This document shows, in pieces, positions 20,440 to 30,582 of a DNA stretch of 64,000 nucleotides; positions within the stretch are counted from its first letter, which is position 1; every line of letters starts with the position of its first letter. This stretch comes from Aggregatibacter kilianii (lineage in GTDB: Bacteria; Pseudomonadota; Gammaproteobacteria; Enterobacterales; Pasteurellaceae), in contig NZ_NRCN01000001.1 in the NCBI RefSeq assembly GCF_003130255.1, positions 558,001 through 622,000 on the forward strand. The letters are read 5' to 3'. The position numbers were made by a program, and so were the translations under genes. The notes under the pieces were generated by a model. That model ran no database searches. It was not told the origin of the DNA and saw nothing but the letters and a program-made list of their open reading frames with translations.

Positions 20440-20967
20440 ATGAACTACCTCCAATACTATCCTGTCGACATCGTCAACGGTGAAGGCACGCGTTGTACGC
20501 TTTTTGTTAGCGGCTGCACTCACGGCTGTAAGGGTTGTTATAACCAAAAAAGCTGGTCGTTTAGCGCCGGGGTGCCGTTTGGTAGTGAAATGGAAGAACA
20601 AATTCTCAAGGATCTCAAAGACACCCGTATTAAACGCCAAGGTTTGACCCTCTCCGGTGGTGACCCTTTGCATCCAAGAAACGTAGAAGCCCTGCTTCCT
20701 TTGGTTCAACGGGTAAAACGGGAATGTCCCGACAAAGACATTTGGGTCTGGACTGGCTACAAATTAGAGGAGTTGGATGAATATCAACGTCAAATGTTGC
20801 CTTATATTGATGTGTTAATTGATGGCAAGTTTATTCAAGAACAGGCGGATCCCAGCTTGGTTTGGCGTGGTTCAGCTAATCAAGTGATACATCGCTTTAA
20901 ACAGGTCAACCCAAGCCGATTGGCTCACAATCAAACACAGGATCTCATTCAACGGTTTAAAATTTAA
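20440..20967 (+). CDS. nrdG: Anaerobic ribonucleotide reductase-activating protein
   Basis: Radical SAM enzyme that installs the glycyl radical on NrdD. The iron-sulfur motif CxxxCxxC is CTHGCKGC (about residues 26-33) after RCTLFVSG. Later motifs include LTLSGGDPLHP and DIWVWTGYKLEEL. The first 154 residues match E. coli NrdG in length and end at the SNQVIHRFK region. Here the protein continues about 20 residues more (175 in total) with a polar tail, which is unusual and worth noting. The frame is open and the stop is clear, so this is a true extension or a slightly diverged 3' end. It is transcribed with or after nrdD, across the structured gap. Confidence 0.95.
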   Translation: MNYLQYYPVDIVNGEGTRCTLFVSGCTHGCKGCYNQKSWSFSAGVPFGSEMEEQILKDLKDTRIKRQGLTLSGGDPLHPRNVEALLPLVQRVKRECPDKDIWVWTGYKLEELDEYQRQMLPYIDVLIDGKFIQEQADPSLVWRGSANQVIHRFKQVNPSRLAHNQTQDLIQRFKI

Positions 20968-21017
20968 ATACAGCTATTTCAAAGTATTGTGGAATTTACA
21001 TAGTTTTTATATAGATA

Positions 21018-21052
21018 AAAAACACCGCAGAGAAGTCTCCTGCGGTGTTTTT
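21018..21052. terminator. Bidirectional terminator between nrdG and mnmE
   Basis: AAAAACACCGCAG pairs with CTGCGGTGTTTTT, a 13-bp stem between convergent genes. An inverted USS pair (cores 21061 and 21090) follows and may act as a second hairpin for mnmE. Confidence 0.88.
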
Positions 21053-21109
21053 ATTTTCGAAAGTGCGGTGAAAAATAACCATATTTTCGACCGCACTTGA
21101 TGTAGTAAA

Positions 21110-22465
21110 TTACTTACCGATACAAAACGAACTGAAGATATTCGTCAATAAATCATCGGAAGTAAATTGCCCGGTAATTTCGCTTAAAGCACTTTGTACC
21201 AAACGGAGTTCTTCCGCCAACAATTCACCGGCATGGAATTCTGTGAGTTGGACGTGGCCAATTTGCAAATGCTGTGCCGCCTGTTCCAAGGCTTCCAAAT
21301 GACGACGACGGGCCAAGAAACCGCCTTCCATACCGGTTTGATAGCCCATGGATTGTTTTAAGTGATTGCGTAATATTTCCACGCCACGTTGCGTTTTTGC
21401 CGACAAGCTCACCACTGTATATCCCTGCTCCTCATACAGCCCCTCTTGCTCACCAGTTAAGTCTGCTTTATTACGAATAATCGTGACAGGAATATGGTTT
21501 GGTAATTTTGCTAAAAATTCCGACCGCACTTTGCTTAAGTCTTGCTCCGTATCACTACCATCAAGCATCAATAAAATACGATCTGCCTGCTCGATTTCAC
21601 TCCATGCACGGGAAATCCCTATGCGTTCTACTTCATCAGTGGCTTCACGCAAACCTGCGGTATCGATAATGTGTAAGGGCATGCCATCTAAGTGAATGTG
21701 TTCACGCAATACATCTCTCGTCGTACCCGCAATGTCTGTCACGATGGCAGCCTCACGTCCGGCAAGGGCATTCAACAAACTGGACTTGCCCGCATTTGGA
21801 CGGCCTGCAATAACCACTTTCATGCCTTCCCGCAAAATGGAACCTTGTTTTGCTTCGGCTCGAACACCATCCAGTTGCGCAATAATGTCGTTCAAATAGC
21901 TTTCAATTTTGCCATCGGCCAAAAAATCAATTTCTTCATCAGGGAAATCAATCGCGGCTTCCACATAAGTACGCAAATAAATAACAGAATCTACTAACTG
22001 ATTCACTTTATTGGAAAACTCGCCCTGCAAGGATTTCAATGCGGAACGTGCCGCCTGTTCGGAGCTGGCATCGATTAAATCGGCAATAGCTTCCGCTTGC
22101 GCCAAATCTAATTTATCGTTCAAAAAGGCCTGTTCGGAAAACTCGCCCGGCCGTGCCAAACGAATGCCGTCGATACGCAAAATCCGTTTTAGCAGTAAAT
22201 CCAATACCACCTGTCCGCCGTGCCCTTGGAGTTCAAGCACATCTTCACCGGTAAAAGAATTCGGGCTTTTGAAATACAGTGCAATGCCCTGATCGAGCAG
22301 AGTGCCGTCTTCATCTTTAAACGGCAAATAATCTGCCATTCTCGGTTTTGGACATTTCCCTAACACCGCTTGCGCTACGTCAATAGCTTTGGGGCCTGAT
22401 ACACGTAAAATGCCAATACCACCTCGACCCGGGGCTGTGGCTTGAGCTACGATTGTTTCTTTCAT
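21110..22465 (-). CDS. mnmE: tRNA uridine-34 modification GTPase MnmE
   Basis: With MnmG, installs the carboxymethylaminomethyl group on wobble uridine 34 of certain tRNAs. I start at 22465 ([16 protein letters not shown]), the conserved N-terminus, giving 451 residues; the longer frame to 22501 adds 12 lysine-rich residues not found in the family. The N-terminal folate-binding domain is followed by the G domain: P-loop [25 protein letters not shown] and NKAD. The protein ends in the catalytic CIGK motif. It lies downstream of yidC in the classic order, but the gap holds a terminator and repeat copy C, so it may have its own promoter. Confidence 0.96.
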   Translation of the reverse strand: MKETIVAQATAPGRGGIGILRVSGPKAIDVAQAVLGKCPKPRMADYLPFKDEDGTLLDQGIALYFKSPNSFTGEDVLELQGHGGQVVLDLLLKRILRIDGIRLARPGEFSEQAFLNDKLDLAQAEAIADLIDASSEQAARSALKSLQGEFSNKVNQLVDSVIYLRTYVEAAIDFPDEEIDFLADGKIESYLNDIIAQLDGVRAEAKQGSILREGMKVVIAGRPNAGKSSLLNALAGREAAIVTDIAGTTRDVLREHIHLDGMPLHIIDTAGLREATDEVERIGISRAWSEIEQADRILLMLDGSDTEQDLSKVRSEFLAKLPNHIPVTIIRNKADLTGEQEGLYEEQGYTVVSLSAKTQRGVEILRNHLKQSMGYQTGMEGGFLARRRHLEALEQAAQHLQIGHVQLTEFHAGELLAEELRLVQSALSEITGQFTSDDLLTNIFSSFCIGK

Positions 22466-22493
22466 AAGTCTGCTCTCAAAACGTTTGATTTTT

Positions 22494-22579
22494 TTCTTCA
22501 CAAGCTCGCTTGTTCATCCCTTACGGTACCGTTGGCAGAGCCAACATTCAAAAAGCGTTGCGTTTTGTGACCGCACTTT
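22494..22579 (-). repeat. USS-headed multi-hairpin repeat, copy C (between yidC and mnmE)
   Basis: On the minus strand: a USS (core 22570), CAAAACGC-aac-GCTTTTTG (one mismatch), TGTTGGC-tct-GCCAACG, a CCGTAAGG palindrome, TGAA, then ACAAGC-ga-GCTTGT (22500-22513) and TGAAGAA. It aligns with copies A, B and D. Together with the USS at 22589 it also makes an inverted USS pair. Confidence 0.78.
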
Positions 22580-22626
22580 ATGACGCAAAAGTGCGGTCAT
22601 TTTTTCATGCATTTTTTAACTAAAAT

Positions 22627-22649
22627 AAAAGGCACAATGCGTGCCTTTT
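22627..22649 (-). terminator. Terminator of yidC
   Basis: AAAAGGCAC-aatgc-GTGCCTTTT directly downstream of the yidC stop, within AT-rich flanks. Confidence 0.85.
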
Positions 22650-22665
22650 AATTCTCTAAATTTCA

Positions 22666-24297
22666 CTATTTTTTATGACGGGTATGTAACCCTTTTTTCT
22701 CTAAACCACGATAAATCAATTGTTGCTGAATAATCGTGATTAAGTTGGACACCAACCAGTAAAGTACCAATCCTGCCGGGAACCAAAGGAAGAACACCAT
22801 GAAGATTAACGGCATGAAGTTCATGATCTTTTGTTGCATTGGATCAGCAACCGGTGTTGGTGACATTTTTTGTAACAAGAACATGGAGGCGCCCATTAAA
22901 ATCGGCAGGATGTAATACGGATCTTGCGCAGACAAGTCTTGAATCCAACCAAAGAATGGCGCGTGACGTAATTCAACGGCCTCCATAAACGTCCAGTACA
23001 AGGCAATGAAAATCGGCATTTGTAATAACAACGGCAAGCAACCGCCTAAGGGGTTTACTTTTTCGTCTTTATACAACTTCATCATCTCTTGGCTCATGCG
23101 TTGACGGTCTTCACCGAAACGTTCACGCATCTCTTGCAATTTCGGTTGCAACATACGCATTTTGGCCATGGAAGTATATTGCGCTTTGGTCAGTGGATAT
23201 AAAATCGCTTTTACCACTAAAGTCACACAAATAATCGCCAAGCCCCAGTTGTGTACTAATTTTTGAATGAAAGTAAGCAACCAGAAAAGTGGTTTCGCAA
23301 TAAACCAAGCCCATCCATAGTCAACCGTTAAATCTAAATGATTTGCCACTTCACCCATTTCATTTTGCAGTTTTGGACCGGTCCATAACTTGCTGGTCAA
23401 GGTTTCAGTGGTATTTGGTTGAATAACGGTAACCGGACCACGATAACCAATAGAACCAATATTATTGGCTTTATCTGTTAATGTATAAAGTTGGTTATCC
23501 GCATCTTGATTCGGGATCCAAGCAGACACGAAATAGTGTTGTAAGATCGCTACCCAACCTGCTTTTGTGTTGATAGATAAATTTGCATTTTCCATATCAC
23601 TGAAACTGTATTTTTTGTAATTAGTTTCAGAAGAAGAATAAGCACCACCGGTGTAAGTTGGCATCGCCACACTACCGGAGCTATCCACTAAAGAGTGTCT
23701 TAATTGGCCATAAGGCTCAACTTCAATGGCTTTATCGCTTTGGTTATTAATTTCATAGTTAACCACAACATCATATTGACCACGTTTTAAAACGAACACT
23801 TTACGATAAGTCACACCATCGCGTTGGAAAGTGAAAGGAACAACCAATTCATTTTGGCCTTCCTCTAATTTGAAAGAAGACCCTTCCACTTGATACACGG
23901 CACGACCGGATTTGGTGTCGATACCGTCTTTGCCGATTAAACCGCTTTGTGCGACATAAGTATGTTGTGGTGTGTTTTGTAATAACACGAATGGTGTTTT
24001 GGAATCCAATTCGGCGTCATATTTTAACAATTCGGAACCAACAACATCACCACCGACAGTATTGATTTGCAAACGAAATACATCATTTTCTAAAGTAATA
24101 ACATTACCTTTGGTTTGAGTTTCGTTGACTACTGCGTTGGCATTAGAATTTGCAGAAGACGGAACATCAGAAACGACTGTTTTTGCTTGTTCGGTAACAA
24201 CCGGTTTTGGTGTGTGATAATCAAGCTGCCATTGCTGATAAACAATAAAAGACATGAAGAGTAATGCGATGACCAACAGGCCGCGTCTTGAATCCAT
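22666..24297 (-). CDS. yidC: Membrane protein insertase YidC
   Basis: Inserts and folds inner-membrane proteins, alone or with SecYEG. Its 543 residues match the gammaproteobacterial type. An N-terminal membrane segment ([18 protein letters not shown]) is followed by a large periplasmic beta-supersandwich domain (about residues 60-340). A five-helix core follows, including the conserved hydrophilic coiled-coil stretch [17 protein letters not shown] and [20 protein letters not shown]. The basic tail ends in HTRHKK. The start overlaps the yidD stop (TAATG), so the two are translationally coupled. The gene order rpmH-rnpA-yidD-yidC-mnmE is kept. Confidence 0.97.
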   Translation of the reverse strand: MDSRRGLLVIALLFMSFIVYQQWQLDYHTPKPVVTEQAKTVVSDVPSSANSNANAVVNETQTKGNVITLENDVFRLQINTVGGDVVGSELLKYDAELDSKTPFVLLQNTPQHTYVAQSGLIGKDGIDTKSGRAVYQVEGSSFKLEEGQNELVVPFTFQRDGVTYRKVFVLKRGQYDVVVNYEINNQSDKAIEVEPYGQLRHSLVDSSGSVAMPTYTGGAYSSSETNYKKYSFSDMENANLSINTKAGWVAILQHYFVSAWIPNQDADNQLYTLTDKANNIGSIGYRGPVTVIQPNTTETLTSKLWTGPKLQNEMGEVANHLDLTVDYGWAWFIAKPLFWLLTFIQKLVHNWGLAIICVTLVVKAILYPLTKAQYTSMAKMRMLQPKLQEMRERFGEDRQRMSQEMMKLYKDEKVNPLGGCLPLLLQMPIFIALYWTFMEAVELRHAPFFGWIQDLSAQDPYYILPILMGASMFLLQKMSPTPVADPMQQKIMNFMPLIFMVFFLWFPAGLVLYWLVSNLITIIQQQLIYRGLEKKGLHTRHKK

Positions 24298-24560
24298 TAT
24301 TTATTCTCTGTTTTGTTATTATTGATCTTTGGTGGAACGGGATCGTATCCACCCTCACTTAAAGGATGACATTTTAATATACGTTTTATCGTAAGCCAAC
24401 CACCTTTTAACAGGCCGTGGTTTTTTAACGCTTCAACACCATAGCAGGAACACGTTGGTGTAAAACGACAACGAGGGCCGATTAACGGACTAATAACAAC
24501 TTGATAAACGCGAATTAATCCGATGAGAATTTTTGCGCCAAGTGAATGTGACGTAGCCAT
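24297..24560 (-). CDS. yidD: Membrane protein insertion efficiency factor YidD
   Basis: Small inner-membrane-associated protein of 87 residues that assists insertion by YidC. The family signature [22 protein letters not shown] (quoted in part: [11 protein letters not shown]) and the nearby [14 protein letters not shown] are clear. The N-terminal stretch [16 protein letters not shown] forms an amphipathic or membrane segment. The coding region overlaps the 3' end of rnpA by 46 bases, a usual arrangement, and its stop overlaps the yidC start. Confidence 0.95.
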   Translation of the reverse strand: MATSHSLGAKILIGLIRVYQVVISPLIGPRCRFTPTCSCYGVEALKNHGLLKGGWLTIKRILKCHPLSEGGYDPVPPKINNNKTENK

Positions 24561-24883
24561 AATTTATCAAGGGTTTGCCATAAAGTGCGGTTGTCTAAAC
24601 GACCGATTCCTTGTTTCGCGACAATGACAAAATCATAAGACGGTAAACGATGTTGGCTCAAACGAAAAGACTCACGGCATAAACGTTTAATGCGATTACG
24701 CGCATTCGCTCGTTTTAAGTGCTTTTTAGCGACAGTTAAACCTAAACGTGGATGCTCAAGATTATTTTTACGGGCAAGAATTGTAATTTCAGGTGAACTA
24801 GCACGGAACGGCTGTTGGAAGACGTATTTAAAATGTTCGGGAGTTAACAAACGTAACTCCCTAGGAAAGTTTAGCTTAACCAC
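24515..24883 (-). CDS. rnpA: Ribonuclease P protein component
   Basis: Protein cofactor of RNase P, which trims tRNA 5' ends, 122 residues. The RNR signature is present as [16 protein letters not shown] near residue 60, and [14 protein letters not shown] before it is conserved. The start is GTG ([13 protein letters not shown]), with an out-of-frame ATG one base away. No clear Shine-Dalgarno sequence lies before it, so it may depend on coupling with the rpmH message 12 bases upstream. A USS lies inside the coding region at 24583. Confidence 0.95.
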   Translation of the reverse strand: MVKLNFPRELRLLTPEHFKYVFQQPFRASSPEITILARKNNLEHPRLGLTVAKKHLKRANARNRIKRLCRESFRLSQHRLPSYDFVIVAKQGIGRLDNRTLWQTLDKLWLRHIHLAQKFSSD

Positions 24884-24895
24884 ATTAATATGCGA

Positions 24896-25030
24896 TTAGG
24901 CAGATAAACTTTTACGACCTTTAGCACGACGACGGGCTAAAACTTGACGGCCATTTTTAGTCGCCATACGAGCGCGGAAACCGTGAGTACGGCTACGTTT
25001 TAATACAGAAGGTTGAAATGTGCGTTTCAT
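24896..25030 (-). CDS. rpmH: 50S ribosomal protein L34
   Basis: A 44-residue, highly basic ribosomal protein: [18 protein letters not shown], then [20 protein letters not shown], ending KSLSA. This matches L34 essentially throughout. It is the first gene of the rpmH-rnpA-yidD-yidC cluster on this strand and is divergent from dnaA. Its promoter must lie in 25031-25460. Confidence 0.97.
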
Positions 25031-25460
25031 TATAGTGTACCTAAGAAAATAGTTAACTAACTGTTTCTATTTTAAACGTTTTCTAAAACGTTCAAAAAAA
25101 CAAGGATTATCAGAAAATAAGGAACGGAATTGTAATCATAAATTCATCGTTCGTCAAATGAGATAAGGAAAAAACTTGGAAATCTGCTTAATTTTTCCTC
25201 ATCTGCCGCATTTGAAAGCGACGGAATTATACGTTTTTGGTTAAAAATGGCAAGCAACCTTTTTTGCTTTTTTTGGTTACGGGCTAAAGATCTTTTTTTT
25301 CCTTTATTGTAAAATGATCGCCTTTCCAACCGCACTTTTAGCCAAAGATCTAATATTTACGATCTTTTCCTACGATTTAAATTATATAAAAAACAAAGAT
25401 ATAGCCGGTTGGCAAGTAACCTACGGAAAATCATAAACCAATATACAAGGGATACGTAAA
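25031..25460. promoter_or_regulatory. Divergent promoter region between rpmH and dnaA
   Basis: 430 AT-rich bases without a gene, holding the promoters of rpmH (-) and dnaA (+). Two AAAGATCT motifs (near 25286 and 25355) and a USS (25329) are visible. No good DnaA boxes (TTATNCACA) were found, so this does not look like oriC. Confidence 0.6.
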
Positions 25461-26822
25461 GTGGAAAATCGGCCTAATTCTCTCTGGCAAAACTGCCTGC
25501 TGCAAATTCAAGACAAAATTCCTGCTGACGATTTCAAAATTTGGCTTTATCCATTGCAGGCTGATGTGACGGCAAATAGTATTTTACTTTATGCTTCAAA
25601 TGCTTTTGTGCAAAAATGGGTTATCGATAATTATTTGCCGTTAATTACCGATATTGCCCAACAAACCAGTGCAAACCCGAACCTGACCGTATCGATTATC
25701 GAAGGCATTAAGCCTGAAACTCCAAAAGCGGTCGCAAAATCTAAAGCAACTAATACGCCACCTGAAGAAAAAAGCGCGAATTCGAATAAATCCACCTACA
25801 ACTCAAATCTTAATACTAAATTAGTTTTTGATAATTTCGTAGAAGGGAAATCTAACCAACTTGCCCGCGCGGTAGCACAAAAAGTGGCGGATAACCCAGG
25901 TGAACAAACGGCCAACCCGTTATTTTTATACGGTGGCACAGGCTTAGGTAAAACCCACTTGTTACACGCTATTGGCAACGGCATCATAGCGAATAACCCC
26001 GATGCGCGCGTGGTATATATTCACTCCGAGCGTTTCGTACAACAAGTCGTTACTTACATCCGCGACAATAAAATGGAGGAATTCAAAAAATTCTACCGCT
26101 CTTTAGATGCATTGTTAGTCGATGACATTCAATTTTTCAGCGATAAAGAAAAAACCCAAGAAGAGTTTTTCCATATTTTCAATACCTTATTTGAACGCGG
26201 GCGCCAAATCATTCTGACTTCTGACCGTTATCCGCGTGAAATTGAAAAAATTGAAGAACGTTTAAAATCCCGTTTTGGCTGGGGATTAACCACGGCTATT
26301 GAGCCGCCTGATTTAGAGACCCGCGTCGCCATTTTAATGAAAAAAGCGGATGAAAATAACATTGAATTGCCACACGATGTTGCGTTTTTTATCGGTCAGA
26401 AATTACGCACTAATGTGCGTGAATTGGAAGGCGCGTTAAACCGGGTAAAAGCTATGCAGGAGTTTAAAGGCGAACCAATTACGATTGATTTTGTACGCGA
26501 AACACTCAAAGACATGTTAGCGTTACAAGATAAGTTAGTGACCGTAGATAATATTCAAAAAGTGGTCGCTGAATATTACCGCATTAAAGTGTCTGATTTG
26601 AAATCCAAAAACCGCTCCCGCTCTATCGCACGCCCTCGTCAAGTTTCTATGGCATTAGCCAAAGAATTGACTAACCGCAGCCTACCGGAAATTGGTAAAT
26701 CCTTCGGTGATCGCGATCACACCACGGTATTACACGCTTGTCGCAAAGTTGTAGAATTACGAGAAACAGAGCCGGATATCCAAGAAGATTGGGCTAATTT
26801 AATTCGAATTTTATCCGTATAG
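25461..26822 (+). CDS. dnaA: Chromosomal replication initiator DnaA
   Basis: Binds DnaA boxes and melts oriC, 453 residues. Domain I (about 1-85) starts [21 protein letters not shown]; a short serine/asparagine-rich linker follows. The AAA+ domain has Walker [17 protein letters not shown] (about residues 156-171) and Walker B LLVDDIQF. The C-terminal DNA-binding domain has the signature [20 protein letters not shown]. The start is GTG, preceded by AAGGGATACGTAAA; GTG is common for dnaA and limits its expression. It heads dnaA-dnaN-recF with gaps of 10 and 3 bases. Confidence 0.98.
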   Translation: MENRPNSLWQNCLLQIQDKIPADDFKIWLYPLQADVTANSILLYASNAFVQKWVIDNYLPLITDIAQQTSANPNLTVSIIEGIKPETPKAVAKSKATNTPPEEKSANSNKSTYNSNLNTKLVFDNFVEGKSNQLARAVAQKVADNPGEQTANPLFLYGGTGLGKTHLLHAIGNGIIANNPDARVVYIHSERFVQQVVTYIRDNKMEEFKKFYRSLDALLVDDIQFFSDKEKTQEEFFHIFNTLFERGRQIILTSDRYPREIEKIEERLKSRFGWGLTTAIEPPDLETRVAILMKKADENNIELPHDVAFFIGQKLRTNVRELEGALNRVKAMQEFKGEPITIDFVRETLKDMLALQDKLVTVDNIQKVVAEYYRIKVSDLKSKNRSRSIARPRQVSMALAKELTNRSLPEIGKSFGDRDHTTVLHACRKVVELRETEPDIQEDWANLIRILSV

Positions 26823-26832
26823 GAGTCATGCG

Positions 26833-27933
26833 ATGCAATTTATTATTTCTAGAGAAAATTTATTAAAGCCATTACAGCAAGTGTGTGGCGTATTAAATAG
26901 TCGCCCGAATATTCCTGTGTTAAATAACGTCTTATTGCAAATTGAAAATAATCAATTAAACATTACCGGCACGGATTTAGAAGTGGAGCTTTCCACCAAA
27001 ACGCCATTGCTTCATGCAGAACAAGACGGCAAATTCACGATTCCGGCAAAAAAATTCTTAGATATTTGTCGTAGTTTGCCGGAAAATGCGGAAATTACCG
27101 TCACATTTGAAGAAGATCGCGCTATTGTGCGTTCTGATCGCAGTAAATTTAATTTATCCACGTTGCCCGCGGAAGATTATCCGAACCTCACAGATTGGCA
27201 ATCAGAAGTGGATTTCACGCTTGAGCAAGCGACGCTACGCCGTTTAATTGAAGCCACTCAATTTTCCATGGCAAATCAAGACGCGCGCTATTTCTTAAAT
27301 GGTATGAAATTTGAAACGGAAGGTAATTTATTACGCACCGTCGCAACCGATGGCCACCGTTTGGCAGTTTGTACTATTCCATTAGAACAAGATTTACAAA
27401 CCCATTCTGTGATTTTACCGCGTAAAGGCGTGTTAGAACTGGCACGTTTATTGGAACCAAGCGACCAACCAGCGCGTTTGCAAATCGGCACCAATAACCT
27501 ACGTATTCAATTAAATAACATCACATTCACGTCAAAGCTCATTGATGGCCGTTTCCCTGATTACCGTCGTGTGTTGCCACGCAATGCAACCCGCATCGTT
27601 GAAGCCGGTTGGGAAACCTTAAAACAAGCCTTTGTACGCGCGGCAATTTTATCTAACGAACGTTTCCGTAGCGTACGCTTACAACTCAGTGAAAACCAAC
27701 TGAAAATCACCGCCACCAACCCGGAACAAGAAGTGGCGGAAGAAATCATCGATGTTTCTTACAGCGGCGAAGAAATGGAAGTGGGCTTTAACGTCAGCTA
27801 TATTCTCGACGTGTTGAATGCATTGAAATGCAACCAAGTGCGTATGCGCTTAACCGATGCCTCTTCCAGTTGTTTAATTGAAGATTGTGAAGACGCCAGC
27901 GCAGAATATGTGATTATGCCGATGCGCTTATAA
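26833..27933 (+). CDS. dnaN: DNA polymerase III beta sliding clamp
   Basis: Ring-shaped processivity clamp that tethers polymerases to DNA, 366 residues. Three repeated clamp domains of about 120 residues are expected. Conserved stretches include VLNSRPNIPVLNNVLL near residue 18, TDGHRLAVC near residue 173, and the C-terminal YVIMPMRL, which belongs to the partner-binding pocket edge. The gene follows dnaA by 10 bases and precedes recF by 3, and is translated within the same operon. Confidence 0.98.
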   Translation: MQFIISRENLLKPLQQVCGVLNSRPNIPVLNNVLLQIENNQLNITGTDLEVELSTKTPLLHAEQDGKFTIPAKKFLDICRSLPENAEITVTFEEDRAIVRSDRSKFNLSTLPAEDYPNLTDWQSEVDFTLEQATLRRLIEATQFSMANQDARYFLNGMKFETEGNLLRTVATDGHRLAVCTIPLEQDLQTHSVILPRKGVLELARLLEPSDQPARLQIGTNNLRIQLNNITFTSKLIDGRFPDYRRVLPRNATRIVEAGWETLKQAFVRAAILSNERFRSVRLQLSENQLKITATNPEQEVAEEIIDVSYSGEEMEVGFNVSYILDVLNALKCNQVRMRLTDASSSCLIEDCEDASAEYVIMPMRL

Positions 27934-27936
27934 TCT

Positions 27937-29013
27937 ATGGCGATTTCACGTTTAACCGTTGAAAATTTTCGTAATTTACAAGCCGTGGATCTGGAATTGG
28001 ATCACGGCTTTAACTTTTTGGTTGGCAACAACGGTAGCGGCAAAACCAGCTTGCTGGAAGCCATTTTCTATTTAGGTCACGGACGCTCTTTTAAAAGTGC
28101 GGTCAGTAATCGGATTATTTCTTACGAACAACCGCACTTTACCCTCTTCGGACAAATTCAAGAACAGCAACACCAATGGTCAGTAGGCTTGCAAAAACTA
28201 CGCCAAGGCAACACGCTCGTGAAAATCAACGGCGAAGACGGCAATAAAATTTCCAACCTCGCACACCTGTTACCCATGCAAATCATCACGCCGGAAGGTT
28301 TAAATTTGCTCAATGGCGGCCCAAGCTATCGTCGCGCCTTTCTGGATTGGGGCTTATTTCATCATCACGTGAGTTTTTATAATCTGTGGGCGAGTTTAAG
28401 TCGTTTACTCAAACAACGAAATGCGGCCTTACAGCAAGTTTCCGGTTATCAACAAATGAAAATTTGGGACGTAGAATTGGTAAAACTTGCAGAACAGGTA
28501 AGCCTGCTAAGAGCCGAATATGCGCAAGCCTTACAACCGGAAATTGAACAAACCTGCCGTTTATTCCTGCCGGAATTAGACATTAGCGTAAGTTTTCATC
28601 AAGGGTGGGAAAAAGATCAAAATTATGCCGAATTATTGGCGCGTAATTTTGAACGTGATCGTGCATTAGGCTATACGGTTTCCGGTCCGCAAAAAGCCGA
28701 TTTTCGCTTTAAAGCTAACGGATTACCGGTGGAAGATATTTTATCACGCGGTCAACTGAAATTATTAATGTGTGCATTACGTTTGGCTCAGGGCGAGCAT
28801 TTGATGCAACAAAAACAGCGCCATTGTATTTTCCTCATTGACGACTTTGCCTCCGAGTTGGATCAAACTAAACGTAGTCTTCTCGCCGAACGCCTACAAA
28901 ACAACGGATCACAAGTTTTTGTCACTGCCATTACACAAAATCAGCTCAACGAAATGCAACCGAAAAAGCACCGCACTTTTAAGATCGAGTCAGGCAAAAT
29001 TGAATCATTATAA
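27937..29013 (+). CDS. recF: DNA gap repair protein RecF
   Basis: SMC-like ATPase that loads RecA at single-strand gaps with RecO and RecR, 358 residues. Walker A is GNNGSGKTSLLEAI (about residues 30-43), followed by GRSFKSA. The ABC-like signature is LSRGQLKLLMCALRLAQ, and Walker B is CIFLIDDFASELD. The start lies three bases after the dnaN stop. Two USSs in inverted orientation (28095 and 28131) lie inside the coding region, an unusual place for a pair that elsewhere forms terminators. Confidence 0.97.
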   Translation: MAISRLTVENFRNLQAVDLELDHGFNFLVGNNGSGKTSLLEAIFYLGHGRSFKSAVSNRIISYEQPHFTLFGQIQEQQHQWSVGLQKLRQGNTLVKINGEDGNKISNLAHLLPMQIITPEGLNLLNGGPSYRRAFLDWGLFHHHVSFYNLWASLSRLLKQRNAALQQVSGYQQMKIWDVELVKLAEQVSLLRAEYAQALQPEIEQTCRLFLPELDISVSFHQGWEKDQNYAELLARNFERDRALGYTVSGPQKADFRFKANGLPVEDILSRGQLKLLMCALRLAQGEHLMQQKQRHCIFLIDDFASELDQTKRSLLAERLQNNGSQVFVTAITQNQLNEMQPKKHRTFKIESGKIESL

Positions 29014-29018
29014 AAGAA

Positions 29019-29043
29019 ATTAGCCTCCAATTTGGAGGCTAAT
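29019..29043. terminator. Bidirectional terminator after recF
   Basis: ATTAGCCTCC-aattt-GGAGGCTAAT, a perfect 10-bp stem between convergent recF and the methyltransferase gene. Confidence 0.85.
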
Positions 29044-29057
29044 CATAAGAAAATCGG

Positions 29058-29813
29058 TTATTTTTGACTACAAACCGCAATAAAATGCAATTTACGTTCA
29101 GGGTCATTAAAGGTTCTAAACATTTTCTTAAACTGCTCGCGATTTTCCGCTTTCATGGCATTTTTAATGATTTTCAATGTGCCTAACACGCCTTCGTCAT
29201 AAATCATTCCTTTTGGCGACAACAGTGTCATCTCACCGGAAAAGGTTTCGATATTACGAAAACCACTGTCTAAAAACACTTGTTTCCAACCGTCTTTGGT
29301 TAATGGCGTGACCGTCACATTGATGGCATTACGCATATTTTCCAAAATGGTTTTATGGTCATCCCCCACTAACATCACATCATGAGTCAGCAAAAAGCCA
29401 CCCGGTTTCAATACGCGAAAATATTCGGCAACGGCCTTCATTTTGGCTTCAATAGGCAACATGGTGAGCATCGCCTCATTAATCACAATGTCAAACGTAT
29501 TATCTTCAAAAGGTAATTTCATCGCATTGGCGCGTTGCACATGGATTTTATCCTGTAAATTATTTGCAGCAATATTGGCTCTGGCTTTTTCCAAGGCGTT
29601 TTCATCTAAATCAACACCTTCAATCTGACAACCATATTGCTTTGCCAAACCAATGGCGGTGGTACACATATTGCAAGCCACTTCGAGCACTTTTTTCTCT
29701 TTATTAAAGTCACCGCTCGCAATTAACCAATCCGTGGCTTTACGACCGCCCGGACGCAAGCGGGTTTTGCCTAAACGTGCCAAAAAATTATGACCGACTT
29801 CTTCTTTACCCAT
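29058..29813 (-). CDS. Class I SAM-dependent methyltransferase of unknown substrate
   Basis: 251 residues. A Rossmann-type methyltransferase fold is supported by motif I VLEVACNMCTTAIGLA (about residues 39-54), the acidic GVDLDENAL (motif II), NAMKLPFEDNTFDIVINEAML (motifs III-IV, quoted in part: NAMKLPFEDNTFD) and RVLKPGGFLLTHDVML. It most resembles UbiE/Methyltransf_11-type proteins conserved in Haemophilus. Motif I lacks the usual GxGxG glycines (CNMC in their place), which is odd and could alter SAM binding. Substrate unknown. A clear AAGGAGAA precedes the ATG. It appears monocistronic. Confidence 0.88.
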   Translation of the reverse strand: MGKEEVGHNFLARLGKTRLRPGGRKATDWLIASGDFNKEKKVLEVACNMCTTAIGLAKQYGCQIEGVDLDENALEKARANIAANNLQDKIHVQRANAMKLPFEDNTFDIVINEAMLTMLPIEAKMKAVAEYFRVLKPGGFLLTHDVMLVGDDHKTILENMRNAINVTVTPLTKDGWKQVFLDSGFRNIETFSGEMTLLSPKGMIYDEGVLGTLKIIKNAMKAENREQFKKMFRTFNDPERKLHFIAVCSQK

Positions 29814-29995
29814 CTGATTTCTCCTTAATAAAACAGTAACGATTCCTATTATAAATAAATATTATTTCGATTAAAGAAAAAAAGATAAAAAATTCAAATG
29901 ACTTTAATAGCTAATAACATCCTAAAAATACTCGCTTTATTCCCTATTTTGATTAGAATAAAAGAGATTTTTTAACACAAAAAAGGAGTCAATAA

Positions 29996-30565
29996 ATGAA
30001 ATTTAAAACACTCTTAGCTGTTAGCATCAGTGCAATCTGTGCTGCAGGAATGGTCAATGCGCATGAACACAAACATGACCATATGGCACCTACCGGTGCT
30101 TCCATTGAAGTGAAAGTGCAACAACTTGACCCGGTTAATGGTAATAAAGATGTAGGTATCGTAACGATTACCGAATCCAACTACGGGTTGGTCTTTACAC
30201 CAAACTTAAGCGGATTAGCTGAAGGCTTACATGGCTTCCACATCCACCAAAACCCAAGCTGTGAGCCGAAAGAAAAAGACGGTAAACTTACTGCAGGCTT
30301 AGGCGCCGGCGGTCACTGGGATCCAAAAGAGACTAAAAAACACGGCTTCCCATGGCAAGATGACGCACACTTAGGCGATTTACCTGCATTAACCGTATTA
30401 CACGATGGCACAGCCACCAATCCGGTTCTTGCACCACGTATCAAACACCTTGATGAAGTTCGTGGTCATTCCATCATGATCCATGTCGGTGGCGACAACC
30501 ATTCTGACCACCCTGCTCCACTTGGCGGTGGCGGTGCACGTATGGCGTGTGGTGTGATTAAATAA
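29996..30565 (+). CDS. sodC: Periplasmic copper/zinc superoxide dismutase
   Basis: Converts superoxide to oxygen and peroxide in the periplasm, 189 residues, defending against host oxidative burst. The signal peptide [19 protein letters not shown] ends in VNA, and the mature protein starts with a His-rich metal-binding run (HEHKHDHM), as in Haemophilus SodC. Copper ligands are in [13 protein letters not shown]. Zinc and bridging ligands are in GAGGHWDP and DAHLGDLP, and the last ligand in [14 protein letters not shown]. The C-terminal [10 protein letters not shown] carries the disulphide cysteine and arginine. AAAGGAG lies upstream. It stands alone and is followed by a USS-pair terminator. 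Confidence 0.96.
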   Translation: MKFKTLLAVSISAICAAGMVNAHEHKHDHMAPTGASIEVKVQQLDPVNGNKDVGIVTITESNYGLVFTPNLSGLAEGLHGFHIHQNPSCEPKEKDGKLTAGLGAGGHWDPKETKKHGFPWQDDAHLGDLPALTVLHDGTATNPVLAPRIKHLDEVRGHSIMIHVGGDNHSDHPAPLGGGGARMACGVIK

Positions 30566-30582
30566 GTTGATTGTTAGAAACA

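Noticed and set aside
22465-22501. Longer mnmE start at 22501
   Set aside because: It adds 12 lysine-rich residues before the conserved [16 protein letters not shown] and runs into repeat copy C.
25031-25460. Possible oriC between rpmH and dnaA
   Set aside because: No cluster of DnaA boxes and no AT-rich 13-mers were found; in gammaproteobacteria oriC is often away from dnaA.
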